Positions 42,468-50,736 of a stretch of DNA of 64,000 bases are shown piece by piece. Source of the DNA: Acidimicrobiaceae bacterium (lineage in GTDB: Bacteria; Actinomycetota; Acidimicrobiia; Acidimicrobiales; RAAP-2); the NCBI GenBank assembly GCA_003167415.1, contig PMTF01000016.1, positions 62,148 through 126,147 on the forward strand. The letters run 5' to 3'. Below the pieces are notes generated by a model. It saw only the letters and a list, made by a program, of their open reading frames with translations, was not told the DNA's origin and did no database searches. The translations under genes were made by a program, and so were the position numbers. The first letter of the stretch is position 1. Each line of letters begins with the position of its first letter.

Positions 42468-43769
42468 ATGCACGTGAACGCCGGTGATACCGCCTGGATG
42501 CTCGCGGCAACCGCGTTGGTCTTTTTCATGATGCCCGGACTGGCCTTCTTCTACGGAGGACTGGTCGACGAAAGGAACGTCCTCTCCACGATGGCCCAGT
42601 CCTTCGTCGCGATTGGGATCATCTCGGTGTTGTGGATCGTGATCGGTTACTCGCTGGTGTTCGGTCCCGACCACGCCGGGATCATTGGCGGCCTGCAGAA
42701 CTTCATGCTGCGCGGCGTCGGCAACACCCCCACGGCGTTCGCACCCAATATCCCTCCCTTATTGTTCATGGCGTTTCAGATGAAGTTCGCGGTCATCACG
42801 CCGGCCCTCATCGCCGGTGCCTTTATCGGACGAATGCGCTTTTCGGGATACCTCGCGTTCATTGGACTCTGGTCGCTCCTGGTGTACTGCCCCTTCGCTC
42901 ACTGGGTATGGGGCGGCGGCTTCTTGGGCGCGGGCGGTTTGCACGCCGTGGACTTTGCCGGAGGATCGGTCGTGCATGAGTTGGCGGGCGCCTCGGCTCT
43001 GGCCACCGCGATCTACCTCGGACGCCGCCACAAAGTCGACCGCCCTCACAACGTGCCCTTTGTCTTGCTCGGCGCGGGGATCCTCTGGTTCGGCTGGTTC
43101 GGATTTAACGCCGGCAGCGCCGGCAACGCCGGTTCGGTGGCCGTCGCCGCGCTCGTCAACACCCAGATCGGGGCCTGCGCGGGGATGTTGGCGTGGATGA
43201 CCATCGAATGGATCCAACGGCGCAAGCCGTCGGGCATCGGCATCGCCTCGGGTGCGGTGGCCGGATTGGCGGCCATCACGCCGGCGTCGGGTTACGTACC
43301 GACGTGGGCTTCGCTGGTGATCGGGGGCGCCGCTGGATTGCTTTGCTACCTGGCGGTGCGGCTCAAGGATCGACTTCGCTACGACGACGCACTGGACGTG
43401 GTGGGCGTGCACATGGTGGGTGGGTTCGTCGGTGTCGTGCTCACCGGGGTCTTCGCTAGCCTCGCCGTGAACGCCTTGGGTGCATCCGGTGGGATCGTGC
43501 AGTTCGGACGCGAGACGGTCCTCGCGCTCGCTGCACTGATATTCCCGTTCGTGATGACCTTCATCATCTTGTGGATTGTTGACAAGACCGTCGGGCTACG
43601 TGTGAGCATCGCGGACCAAGACGCCGGGCTCGATATGAGCGAGCACCACGAGGTCGGCTATGACTGGTTATCGCCGAGTTCAAAGGACCGTCAAGCGCCG
43701 ACGAATGGAGATGCGTCGGTTACGGAAACGTCTATGACGAATCACGACTCAACCCAAGGACCAATTTAG
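42468..43769 (+). CDS. amt: Ammonium transporter
   Basis: 433 residues from the ATG at 42468 (GGGAGG 5 nt upstream). Eleven transmembrane helices are expected. Family signatures are seen: MMPGLAFFYGG near the start, FAHWVWGGGFLGAGGLHAVDFAGGSVVHELAG (pore His in VVHE) and VVGVHMVGGFVGV (second pore His). It imports ammonium. No glnK/glnB gene lies next to it in this window. The C-terminal tail is longer and polar, the part that contacts PII proteins. Its last bases overlap the stop of the convergent GGDEF-EAL gene. Confidence 0.94.
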   Translation: MHVNAGDTAWMLAATALVFFMMPGLAFFYGGLVDERNVLSTMAQSFVAIGIISVLWIVIGYSLVFGPDHAGIIGGLQNFMLRGVGNTPTAFAPNIPPLLFMAFQMKFAVITPALIAGAFIGRMRFSGYLAFIGLWSLLVYCPFAHWVWGGGFLGAGGLHAVDFAGGSVVHELAGASALATAIYLGRRHKVDRPHNVPFVLLGAGILWFGWFGFNAGSAGNAGSVAVAALVNTQIGACAGMLAWMTIEWIQRRKPSGIGIASGAVAGLAAITPASGYVPTWASLVIGGAAGLLCYLAVRLKDRLRYDDALDVVGVHMVGGFVGVVLTGVFASLAVNALGASGGIVQFGRETVLALAALIFPFVMTFIILWIVDKTVGLRVSIADQDAGLDMSEHHEVGYDWLSPSSKDRQAPTNGDASVTETSMTNHDSTQGPI

Positions 43770-46700
43770 GTCGACGCGATCAAAGCCATTGGCGGCGCGG
43801 TGCTGCCGGGGCGCCGGAGCCTTTGGAAATCATCGGTCACGTCCGCCTTGGCCCGCGGTCGTCCGAAGAGATAACCCTGAATGAATTCACATCCGAGCTC
43901 GTCGAGCACGGAGCGCTGGGCTTCTTGCTCCACGCCTTCGGCGACGCAGGTAAAGCCCATGGCGTGGCTGAGGTCAACAACGCCGCGCACCACGGCCGAG
44001 CCTTCGACGTCGGCGGTCATGCGATCAATGAAGGACTTATCGACCTTGACGAAGTTGATCGGCAGGTCGGCGAGGTAGCTCAGTGACGAGTAGCCGGTGC
44101 CGAAATCATCGATCGCCAGTCGAACCCCGAGCGATCTGAGGGCGAGGAGTCGGGGAACGGTGACGCCAAGATTTTCCACCAGGGCACTCTCCGTCACTTC
44201 TAGAACGAGCCCGTCGGGCGAAAGACCCGATTCGTTCAGTGCTTGCGCCACGCTCTCGACCACTCGGGCATCTTGGAGCTGATGGGCCGAGAGGTTCACG
44301 CTGACATAAAAATCTTGGTCGACCACGCCGTTTTGTTTCCACTGCTGCGTCTGGCGAACCGCGGAGCGCAGCACTTGCTTTCCGAGCGGCACGATGAGCC
44401 CGGTGTCCTCGGCAACTTTGATGAACTCGATCGGAGCGAGGAGACCCCGGCTCGGATGATTCCAGCGCACCAGAGCTTCCGCCGCGATGAGTTGTCCGGA
44501 GTGCGTCTCGACGATTGGCTGATAGAAGACTTCGAACTGGTTGGCGTCGATGCCTTCTCGAATACCGACCTCAGTCTCTAATCGCCGCAACGCGTCTTCG
44601 TGCATCTTGGGTTGGTACATCTCGAAGCGCCCTTTGCCCTTTCGCTTCGCCACGTACATGGCGAGATCGGCGTCGCGCAAGAGATCGTCGGGCGTCTCCA
44701 GTGGTCGATTGGCGATGGCGATGCCGATGCTCGGTCGCATCGACACGTCATTGGTGAGGACGCGAAAGGTCGGATTCAGAGCGTCAATGATTCGCTCGGC
44801 GACCGCTTGAGCCGCCACGGGCATGAATCCCGCTTCGACCAGGACGGCGAACTCGTCCCCGCCAAACCGAGCGACCGTGTCACCGGGTCTGGTCGCGGAG
44901 CGGATTCGTTTTGCCACTTCAACTAACAGCTGATCGCCGGCCGGGTGGCCGAAACTATCGTTGACCGTTTTGAAGTCGTCGAGGTCCAAGAACAGGACCG
45001 CCACCGAGTTGCTTTCGCGGGCGCTTCGGTCCATGGCGTGGGAAAGCCGATCAAAAAACAGTGCCCGGTTCGCTAGGCCGGTGAGCGTGTCATGGAAGGC
45101 CTGATGGTTGAGCTCTTGTTCGAGTGCGTGACGCTCGGTCACGTCGCGACTATTCAGCACGATGGCGCATACGTCGGGCTCATCGAGGAGATTGGTGATG
45201 ACGACGTTGACAATTCGCCATTGACCATCGAGATGGGCCATTCGGAATTCGAATGCCGAGGTGCTGCCGAGCCCCCCGGAGAGGACCTTGGACAAATGGG
45301 CTTGAGCGATGGGCACGTCGTCCGGATGGACTACTTCATGGAGCGACTTGCCGACAAATTCGTACGGTGGTCGGCCCAAAATCTTCATGACCGCTTCGCT
45401 TTGATAGGTGATCCGAAGGTCGGTTCCGAGCAGCGTGATGAGGTCCGAGGAGTACTGCACCATCGCCCGGAATCTTCGTTCGTTTCGGGCTTCTTGGACC
45501 ACTCGAGCCAACTCGACGCGCTCGAGGGCCAAGAGCAGCTGCGCCACGATCCCGTCGAGGATTGCCCGAAGATCAACCGGAAGAGGTCGATCGTGGGCGA
45601 GAAGGATCCGCTCGCGAGAGACCGGGCGTTCCGTGGAAATGAGCTGCGTCCAAATCGTCGAGCGTGCCGTCGCCCCGACCGTTTTGCCCCCGGTCAGAAG
45701 AACCAGTCGTTCGTCGCTCCGGGCGTCGGGAGTGGTCACGTTCACGGCCGCCCCAACCAACTCGGGCCAGGTGGCCGCCTCGATAGTGACTCGTTGCGAT
45801 TCGGACCCGGTCACGATGCAGCCGATCACTCCGGCCGCACCAATTCCCATAACGGCGTCGACTCCGGCGCTCCACACGTCCGATCGTTCCGTCGCCGACA
45901 CGAGAAACTCCGAAAAGCCGCGCAACGTTTGTTGGCGGCGAGCATCGTTCGACTGAGTTCGTGCCAGACCAATAAGTCGGATCATCACTAAGACGAAAAC
46001 GAGCGCCGAGACGATCGCGAGAGTGCCGCCATTGGCCGGGACGCCGGCGACATCGCGATACACCAGTGCAATAGGAGCGACCATGGCGGACGCACTGAGT
46101 AATCCGAGCGTGACCGGTTTCAGATGGCGAGGTCGCCAGGGCCGTTGACGGGTGAGGTCGCGCATGGCCGGGTGCAGCGCCGCGGCGCCCCAGCACACGT
46201 AAAACAGCACCCAGCCCAGGTCGGTCGGCCCACCTACCTTCCATTGCCCGTGTAACTGGATCCAGCCGTAGATGCAATCGGCGCCCAAAACGCCGATCGC
46301 GCCGGCCACTAAGAGACGTAGGGACGCGCCGCGGGTACCGCCGCCGAACACCAGGCGAATCAGAACGCCGAGAAGCACTATGTCCCCCATGGGGTACGCA
46401 ACGGACGTCAACTTGACCAGCAACGTCATGTCGGCGTCGTGTATGTACGGCTGTACCAAGTAGATCCACGACAACACGCCCAGACCGGAAGTGACGATGA
46501 GCGCGTCCAAAGCCGCGCCGTCTTCGCCGTCACGAAGTCGACGCGATCGAACCATGAGTATCAATCCCGCGGCCAGGAAGGGGTACGTCGCCAGATAGAA
46601 AACGTCGGAGATTGACGGATATGGGTTGAGTTCATGCAGGAACTCGGTCAGCACGTCATACGTGATATCACCCAACGCGAACGTCGCAACACCGATCGCC

Positions 46701-46903
46701 ACGACCACCCACGCCGCTCGGTTCGTTGGTCGATTACCGACAATTCCGAAGACGATCGCCACCGCCGAGCCCAAACCGAGTAGTCCCCACAGATAGAGGT
46801 GGTAGTGAGGGAAGTCGAAGATAGCCACGACCAAGGGCACGTTGAGCGCGACGTACGTCCACGCCACGTACGGCCGTAGTCCTTCGGACAGACGATTCGT
46901 CAC
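43766..46903 (-). CDS. Membrane PAS-GGDEF-EAL cyclic di-GMP signalling protein
   Basis: 1045 residues. About nine or ten transmembrane helices fill residues 15-315. A GAF-like region (about 330-455) and a PAS domain (about 470-590) follow. The GGDEF domain has an intact RFGGDEF near residue 680, and the EAL domain has an intact AEALVRW near residue 808, with DDFGTGYSSLSYL and QGYLFGRP. Both activities (synthesis and hydrolysis of c-di-GMP) may be present; which dominates cannot be told. The GTG start has GGGAG about 7 nt upstream. Confidence 0.93.
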   Translation of the reverse strand: MTNRLSEGLRPYVAWTYVALNVPLVVAIFDFPHYHLYLWGLLGLGSAVAIVFGIVGNRPTNRAAWVVVAIGVATFALGDITYDVLTEFLHELNPYPSISDVFYLATYPFLAAGLILMVRSRRLRDGEDGAALDALIVTSGLGVLSWIYLVQPYIHDADMTLLVKLTSVAYPMGDIVLLGVLIRLVFGGGTRGASLRLLVAGAIGVLGADCIYGWIQLHGQWKVGGPTDLGWVLFYVCWGAAALHPAMRDLTRQRPWRPRHLKPVTLGLLSASAMVAPIALVYRDVAGVPANGGTLAIVSALVFVLVMIRLIGLARTQSNDARRQQTLRGFSEFLVSATERSDVWSAGVDAVMGIGAAGVIGCIVTGSESQRVTIEAATWPELVGAAVNVTTPDARSDERLVLLTGGKTVGATARSTIWTQLISTERPVSRERILLAHDRPLPVDLRAILDGIVAQLLLALERVELARVVQEARNERRFRAMVQYSSDLITLLGTDLRITYQSEAVMKILGRPPYEFVGKSLHEVVHPDDVPIAQAHLSKVLSGGLGSTSAFEFRMAHLDGQWRIVNVVITNLLDEPDVCAIVLNSRDVTERHALEQELNHQAFHDTLTGLANRALFFDRLSHAMDRSARESNSVAVLFLDLDDFKTVNDSFGHPAGDQLLVEVAKRIRSATRPGDTVARFGGDEFAVLVEAGFMPVAAQAVAERIIDALNPTFRVLTNDVSMRPSIGIAIANRPLETPDDLLRDADLAMYVAKRKGKGRFEMYQPKMHEDALRRLETEVGIREGIDANQFEVFYQPIVETHSGQLIAAEALVRWNHPSRGLLAPIEFIKVAEDTGLIVPLGKQVLRSAVRQTQQWKQNGVVDQDFYVSVNLSAHQLQDARVVESVAQALNESGLSPDGLVLEVTESALVENLGVTVPRLLALRSLGVRLAIDDFGTGYSSLSYLADLPINFVKVDKSFIDRMTADVEGSAVVRGVVDLSHAMGFTCVAEGVEQEAQRSVLDELGCEFIQGYLFGRPRAKADVTDDFQRLRRPGSTAPPMALIAST

Positions 46904-46944
46904 GAAACGCTCCCACCGTGGGTAAGGTGCAATGAAATCAGAAT

Positions 46945-46988
46945 GTCAGGCGACGCGAAAGCCCGTTCGGCAGTCACTGGCAAAGCTC
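46945..46988 (+). promoter_or_regulatory. Weak match to a c-di-GMP-I (GEMM) riboswitch core
   Basis: The stretch GGCGACGCGAAAGCCCG followed by CGGCAG and TGGCA recalls the GEMM-I core (GACGCAAAGCC, then GGCAGCC and UUGCC), but an extra G interrupts the core and the first stem with its GNRA loop is not evident. It precedes a small frame with a strong ribosome-binding site and lies beside a GGDEF-EAL gene. I consider it possible but unlikely. Confidence 0.15.
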
Positions 46989-47028
46989 TCACGTCTACCT
47001 AACTCGGTACTCATCGGGGAGGAACCCC

Positions 47029-47127
47029 ATGAATTGGAAGAGCGTCGCGTCACAAACACCTTTCGGTGAAATTTTCCCATGGCCTTCACTGAATTCTCGC
47101 TACTGCAGAGCAATTGCCGTGGCCTAG
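47029..47127 (+). CDS. Possible 32-residue small protein
   Basis: An ATG at 47029 has GGGGAGG 6 nt upstream, one of the strongest ribosome-binding sites in the window, inside a small GGGG/CCCC hairpin that could mask it. The product is 32 residues (MNWKSVASQTPFGEIF at its start), with two aromatic clusters and one Cys. No homologue is known to me. The next gene is convergent, so it would stand alone. Chance cannot be excluded. Confidence 0.3.
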   Translation: MNWKSVASQTPFGEIFPWPSLNSRYCRAIAVA

Positions 47128-47187
47128 CCGCAAGGACCTGATGAGGGATGCATTCGCGGTATCAGCGAGACGTCGCAATTACTCGAT

Positions 47188-48066
47188 TCACGACTCGGGA
47201 ATGTGATCTCGCCAAGAGTGACGGGGTTGGTAGCCAATAACTTCGCGAGCCCGGTCGATGGCGAGCAACGATTCAAACTCCCCAATGTCGCGAGTGAGCG
47301 ACACTCCGGGGAACACCTCAGCCAAGAGAGCCGCCGACGGTCGGTTCATGACCGTGTCCGCCGCCGCGATGATCAAGCCCGGACTTCCCGCGAGCGACTC
47401 TGCTGGCGCTGTGAGAGATAAGCGGCAGGCGGTCGCGACGTCGCGACCGTCTACGTAGCCCCACAAGTTCCACTTTCGAATGTGGGGATCGACCCACGTC
47501 GAAGGGAACGCTCGGTAGTCGTCAGGATCCATGATGTTGGAGAAGCGAAGGGCTACGAACGGCATCCCGGACCACTGCGCGATGTGCCCGGCGATAGTCT
47601 CGCTTGCGACCTTCGATAGCGCGTACGTCGAGGTCGGTACTGGGTAGTGATCTTCGTCTACCGGTGCGTACCGAGGAGGAAGACCATTCGTCTCAGTGAA
47701 CGGAAGTCCGAGTGTCGTCTCGCTGGAAGCCCACACCACACGGCTGAGGCCGCAATGCGCAGCCGCGTGAAAGACGTTGAAGTTCATGGTGATATTCGTG
47801 TTGAACGTGACCGCCGGAGTGCGGATCCCTGGCGCCGGAATGTTGGCGAGATGAATTACCGCATCGACGTCCTTCAGAACTTCGAGCGCTTGACCGTAAT
47901 CGGTGAGGTCCGCTCGCACACCACCGTTCTCGACCACTTCTCGCGACGACACAATGTCCGTCGCCACGACGTCGTAACCGTGTTCAAGGAGATCGCGCAC
48001 CACTGACCGCCCGGCCTTCCCACTGGCTCCCGTCACACATATGCGCTGCATTGTCGATTCAGCCAT
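47188..48066 (-). CDS. NAD-dependent epimerase/dehydratase family protein
   Basis: 292 residues from the ATG at 48066, with GGAGAGG about 8 nt upstream. The Rossmann motif GASGKAG and the YxxxK active-site motif (STYALSK) are present, with an Asp (DIVSS) at the end of strand 2 that favours NAD over NADP. Extended SDR family; members act on nucleotide sugars or similar. No sugar gene is adjacent. It is divergent from a small lipoprotein. Confidence 0.88.
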   Translation of the reverse strand: MAESTMQRICVTGASGKAGRSVVRDLLEHGYDVVATDIVSSREVVENGGVRADLTDYGQALEVLKDVDAVIHLANIPAPGIRTPAVTFNTNITMNFNVFHAAAHCGLSRVVWASSETTLGLPFTETNGLPPRYAPVDEDHYPVPTSTYALSKVASETIAGHIAQWSGMPFVALRFSNIMDPDDYRAFPSTWVDPHIRKWNLWGYVDGRDVATACRLSLTAPAESLAGSPGLIIAAADTVMNRPSAALLAEVFPGVSLTRDIGEFESLLAIDRAREVIGYQPRHSWRDHIPES

Positions 48067-48160
48067 GCCAGCCACCTCTCCACCAGTCGTCGCTGCGATA
48101 CGGACTTGCCGTATGAAGTCCTATCACTTTCGGAGCTATCCAAATGCTGACAGAGTGCCC

Positions 48161-48595
48161 ATGGGGCTTAATATTCCTCACGTGATCTCACGGCGCGGTG
48201 GCCTGGCACTCATGGCTTCGGGATTGGTTCTATCAGGCTGCGGGTCTGTTGGTGTTTCGACAGCTCGAGATTCAACCACATTCCGCACACCGACACAGGT
48301 CGCGAAGGAGTGGTTCAAGGCAATTGATTCCGACGAGGCTGGTGCCGCCCGCAAACTCTTTGAACCAAGCCAAGTTGATCAAATTGCGCGGATGAATGAA
48401 CCCGCGTCTGCCCAGTCGAAATTCACCAATATTCATTGTCAAGAGACGTCGGTCACCGACATGACGGCCAGCGTCCTCTGCACTTTTGTGGAATCGGCAT
48501 CATCGACCGAAGGAAACCCGGACACGTTCTGGAGCATCTCCTTCCATTTGAGCTCCAACGATGGGTGGCTCATTTCCAGTTACGGACAGGGCTGA
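48161..48595 (+). CDS. Small lipoprotein of unknown function
   Basis: 144 residues from the ATG at 48161; a GTG at 48182 is an alternative. A short signal peptide ends in the lipobox LSGC. The mature part has a helical WFKAIDSDEAGAARKLF segment and a following beta-rich half with two Cys, reminiscent of NTF2-like folds, but I do not claim the family. The base composition is lower in GC than its neighbours. Confidence 0.65.
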   Translation: MGLNIPHVISRRGGLALMASGLVLSGCGSVGVSTARDSTTFRTPTQVAKEWFKAIDSDEAGAARKLFEPSQVDQIARMNEPASAQSKFTNIHCQETSVTDMTASVLCTFVESASSTEGNPDTFWSISFHLSSNDGWLISSYGQG

Positions 48596-48657
48596 AAGTC
48601 TCACCTTCTACTCATCGCCGAACGCGCTTCTCGAGCAAAGCGGCGGCGCGACAGGAT

Positions 48658-49548
48658 CTATTGCCAATCTTGGACTGCTCGGCCGAGGGTCTCACTCACC
48701 TCCGTTCTAAGCAGCGCGGCTAGCGACGCCGCCGTAACCTCGCCGGAGCTGAGGAGATCGGTCGCGTGAAAGCAATCCCAGAAGCGGATCAGTCCGTTCT
48801 CACCGTCGGAGTCGAACATCTGGGCCGCGAGACGTTGCCATCGATACTGGTACCAGACGTAGTTCAGCGGACTCATCGGATCATCACCGCCCGTATAGTG
48901 GGCTTCGAGATCCTCTAGCGTGCTGTAACCCTCGGCGCGCATCCGAGCGCCAAGACGTGGACTCTGCGCTCCGACGATGGAGAGCACCTCAAGCGTGTTC
49001 AGACTTTCCGGCTGCCTGGTGGCGACGAACGCGTGCAGGGCCAGGTTGGCGAAGATCTCTCCTAACCAGAAAGTGGGCAACCGGAGGTCCCCGAGCGTTT
49101 CGAATGCGTGGCCGAGCTCATGGATCGTGACGAGGTCGAAGTACGGCTGCAGATCCAAGCCACCCGCGCCGTCAGGGTATGTCACAAGCAACCTCGTATA
49201 ACCGCGAGGCGACGCTTCGTGGAGGTCCTGTCCCATGGCGATCCAGAAGTCTCCACTTCCGGCGGGCATCACCACGATGCCGGGACGGATCTGACCATCG
49301 TCGTCGTTAAAGAACGGAAGCCCGTAGGGCTGCCGGCTCTCCCAATCCGCCTCGTCGGCGACGATGACGGCGATGTCGGGCTCGACGCCTGAAAACAGGC
49401 GACTGAAGTAGACGTAGGCGTCGGCGGCGATATCGGCCGCGGCGCGCGCGCGTAGCAGCGACCCCTCGCTGTAACGGACCTCGAACGGATAGCCGCCAAG
49501 GTGCGCCAGCCCTGATCCCATCGCCATCTGACAAAACCTAGCGGTCAT
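48658..49548 (-). CDS. Zincin-like putative metallopeptidase
   Basis: 296 residues. A single HELGH motif (HExxH) lies about residue 143, followed about 15 residues later by LGEIFANLALHAF, where a Glu could be the third zinc ligand (gluzincin pattern). No signal peptide is seen. The rest is helical with no recognised domain. Start choice is uncertain: Met at 49527 has TAGGTT about 7 nt upstream. Substrate unknown; a structural zincin without peptidase activity is also possible. Confidence 0.65.
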   Translation of the reverse strand: MTARFCQMAMGSGLAHLGGYPFEVRYSEGSLLRARAAADIAADAYVYFSRLFSGVEPDIAVIVADEADWESRQPYGLPFFNDDDGQIRPGIVVMPAGSGDFWIAMGQDLHEASPRGYTRLLVTYPDGAGGLDLQPYFDLVTIHELGHAFETLGDLRLPTFWLGEIFANLALHAFVATRQPESLNTLEVLSIVGAQSPRLGARMRAEGYSTLEDLEAHYTGGDDPMSPLNYVWYQYRWQRLAAQMFDSDGENGLIRFWDCFHATDLLSSGEVTAASLAALLRTEVSETLGRAVQDWQ

Positions 49549-49737
49549 CAAAAGTCCGGTTGGATCGCAACGTCAACGTGACGTGCACTGACCGCTGTTA
49601 TTGCGAGAGGCGGTTCCTTGGAGATTTACGAAGCGATGCCAATGTGATTGACGGATGACGGGAAACTGCTCTGGCGTCCGAGGCTTGAGACCAACGACAC
49701 GACTTTCGTCACGTTCGGAGTTTCGCGGCGACGGCGT

Positions 49738-50196
49738 TCAAGCGGCGAGTAGGGCGTCCAATTTGGTGAACGCCTCGGCCCAACCCTCCTCGCTGGGGGA
49801 CACGTAGTCCTCGCGGAGCCATTGTCGGATTTCGAGTCGCGTCCGTCCGTCGACCTCGTCGTAGAACTCGATTCGCATCCTCGTCTCGAACGGCTCGAAG
49901 CCACCCGGCAGATCGCCCGTGGTGCGCATGATGCCATCGAGCAACTCGCCGTCGACGACGTCGGTGAAGTCGATGCGGCCGTGAGTCCAAGTGCCGGGTT
50001 CGTCTGGAAAGTTCTCCGACCAACGCAGGTATCCGCCGGGGCGCAGGTCGACCTCGATCTCGTTCCGGGGCAGTGCGTTGCCGATCGGGCCCCACCACGC
50101 CGCGAAGTGGTCAGGGTCCGTGAACGCCTGGTAGACGCGCGCGCGTGGAGCGTCGACGATGCGCGTCAGGGCGAGCTGTGGGGTTGTCGTGGTGAT
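49738..50196 (-). CDS. SRPBCC (AHSA1-type) protein lacking a canonical start codon
   Basis: The SRPBCC fold is clear over about 150 residues: TRIVDAPRARVYQAFTD, FAAWWGP, GGYLRW, then WAEAFTKLDALL at the end. The frame directly follows the ArsR stop (TAA at 50200-50202) in the same phase. Between that stop and the domain there is no ATG, GTG or TTG; the natural start position holds ATC (50194-50196). Either ATC starts translation with coupling, the stop is read through to make an ArsR-SRPBCC fusion, or a sequencing error changed the start. ArsR/SRPBCC pairs are common neighbours. Ligand unknown. Confidence 0.8.
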   Translation of the reverse strand: MTTTTPQLALTRIVDAPRARVYQAFTDPDHFAAWWGPIGNALPRNEIEVDLRPGGYLRWSENFPDEPGTWTHGRIDFTDVVDGELLDGIMRTTGDLPGGFEPFETRMRIEFYDEVDGRTRLEIRQWLREDYVSPSEEGWAEAFTKLDALLAA

Positions 50197-50199
50197 GGC

Positions 50200-50580
50200 T
50201 TAGCTCTTGGTAGGGGTCTGGGATTCGGTTTCGGTCAGCGTCGGCTGCACTGAGGCGAGTCGAGCGAGGTGGTCGTCGAGCCGGTCGAATCTCTCGGCCC
50301 AGAGCCGCTCGTGCTGCGAGAGCCACGTCGCGGCGCTGGCGAGCGACGTCGGGGAGAGTTGCGCACTGCGCCACCGGCCTTGTTGGCTACGGGTGATGAT
50401 CGAAGCGCGCTCGAGTACCTTGAGGTGCCGGGAAATAGCCGGGAGGCTGATGGAGTAGGGAGCGGCGAGCTCCGTGACCGTCGCCTCACCAACGGCGAGT
50501 TGCTCGACGATGCCCCGGCGAGTGGCGTCGGCGAGCGCACCAAAGAGCAGATCAAGTTCCTCACTCGTCCGTTCCGGCAT
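50200..50580 (-). CDS. ArsR-family transcriptional regulator
   Basis: 126 residues from the ATG at 50580; a second ATG at 50592 is the alternative. The winged helix-turn-helix is clear (ALADATRRGIVEQL at the start, then LPAISRHLKVLERA). No metal-binding Cys pair is seen, so it is of the non-metal group often paired with SRPBCC proteins. The dyad TTAAC-N6-GTTAA over its own start region suggests autorepression. Confidence 0.9.
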   Translation of the reverse strand: MPERTSEELDLLFGALADATRRGIVEQLAVGEATVTELAAPYSISLPAISRHLKVLERASIITRSQQGRWRSAQLSPTSLASAATWLSQHERLWAERFDRLDDHLARLASVQPTLTETESQTPTKS

Positions 50581-50585
50581 AATAC

Positions 50586-50606
50586 TTAACATGATGGTTA
50601 ACTATA
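50586..50606 (-). promoter_or_regulatory. ArsR promoter and dyad operator
   Basis: TTAAC-N6-GTTAA (50586-50601), extending to an imperfect 7-bp arm, directly follows a -10-like TATAGT (minus strand, 50606-50601). The repressor bound here would cover the start of transcription. Confidence 0.55.
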
Positions 50607-50736
50607 GCACCGCTCGGTCCCGATGCAAGAATGGGCCTCGACTTTCGCGGCCGCGACACCTGCTCCCTTAACTAGAAATGGATCGAGTGCCCTACATGGA
50701 GTGTGCCGATGCAGAGCAGTGCCATTGTTGAACCGA

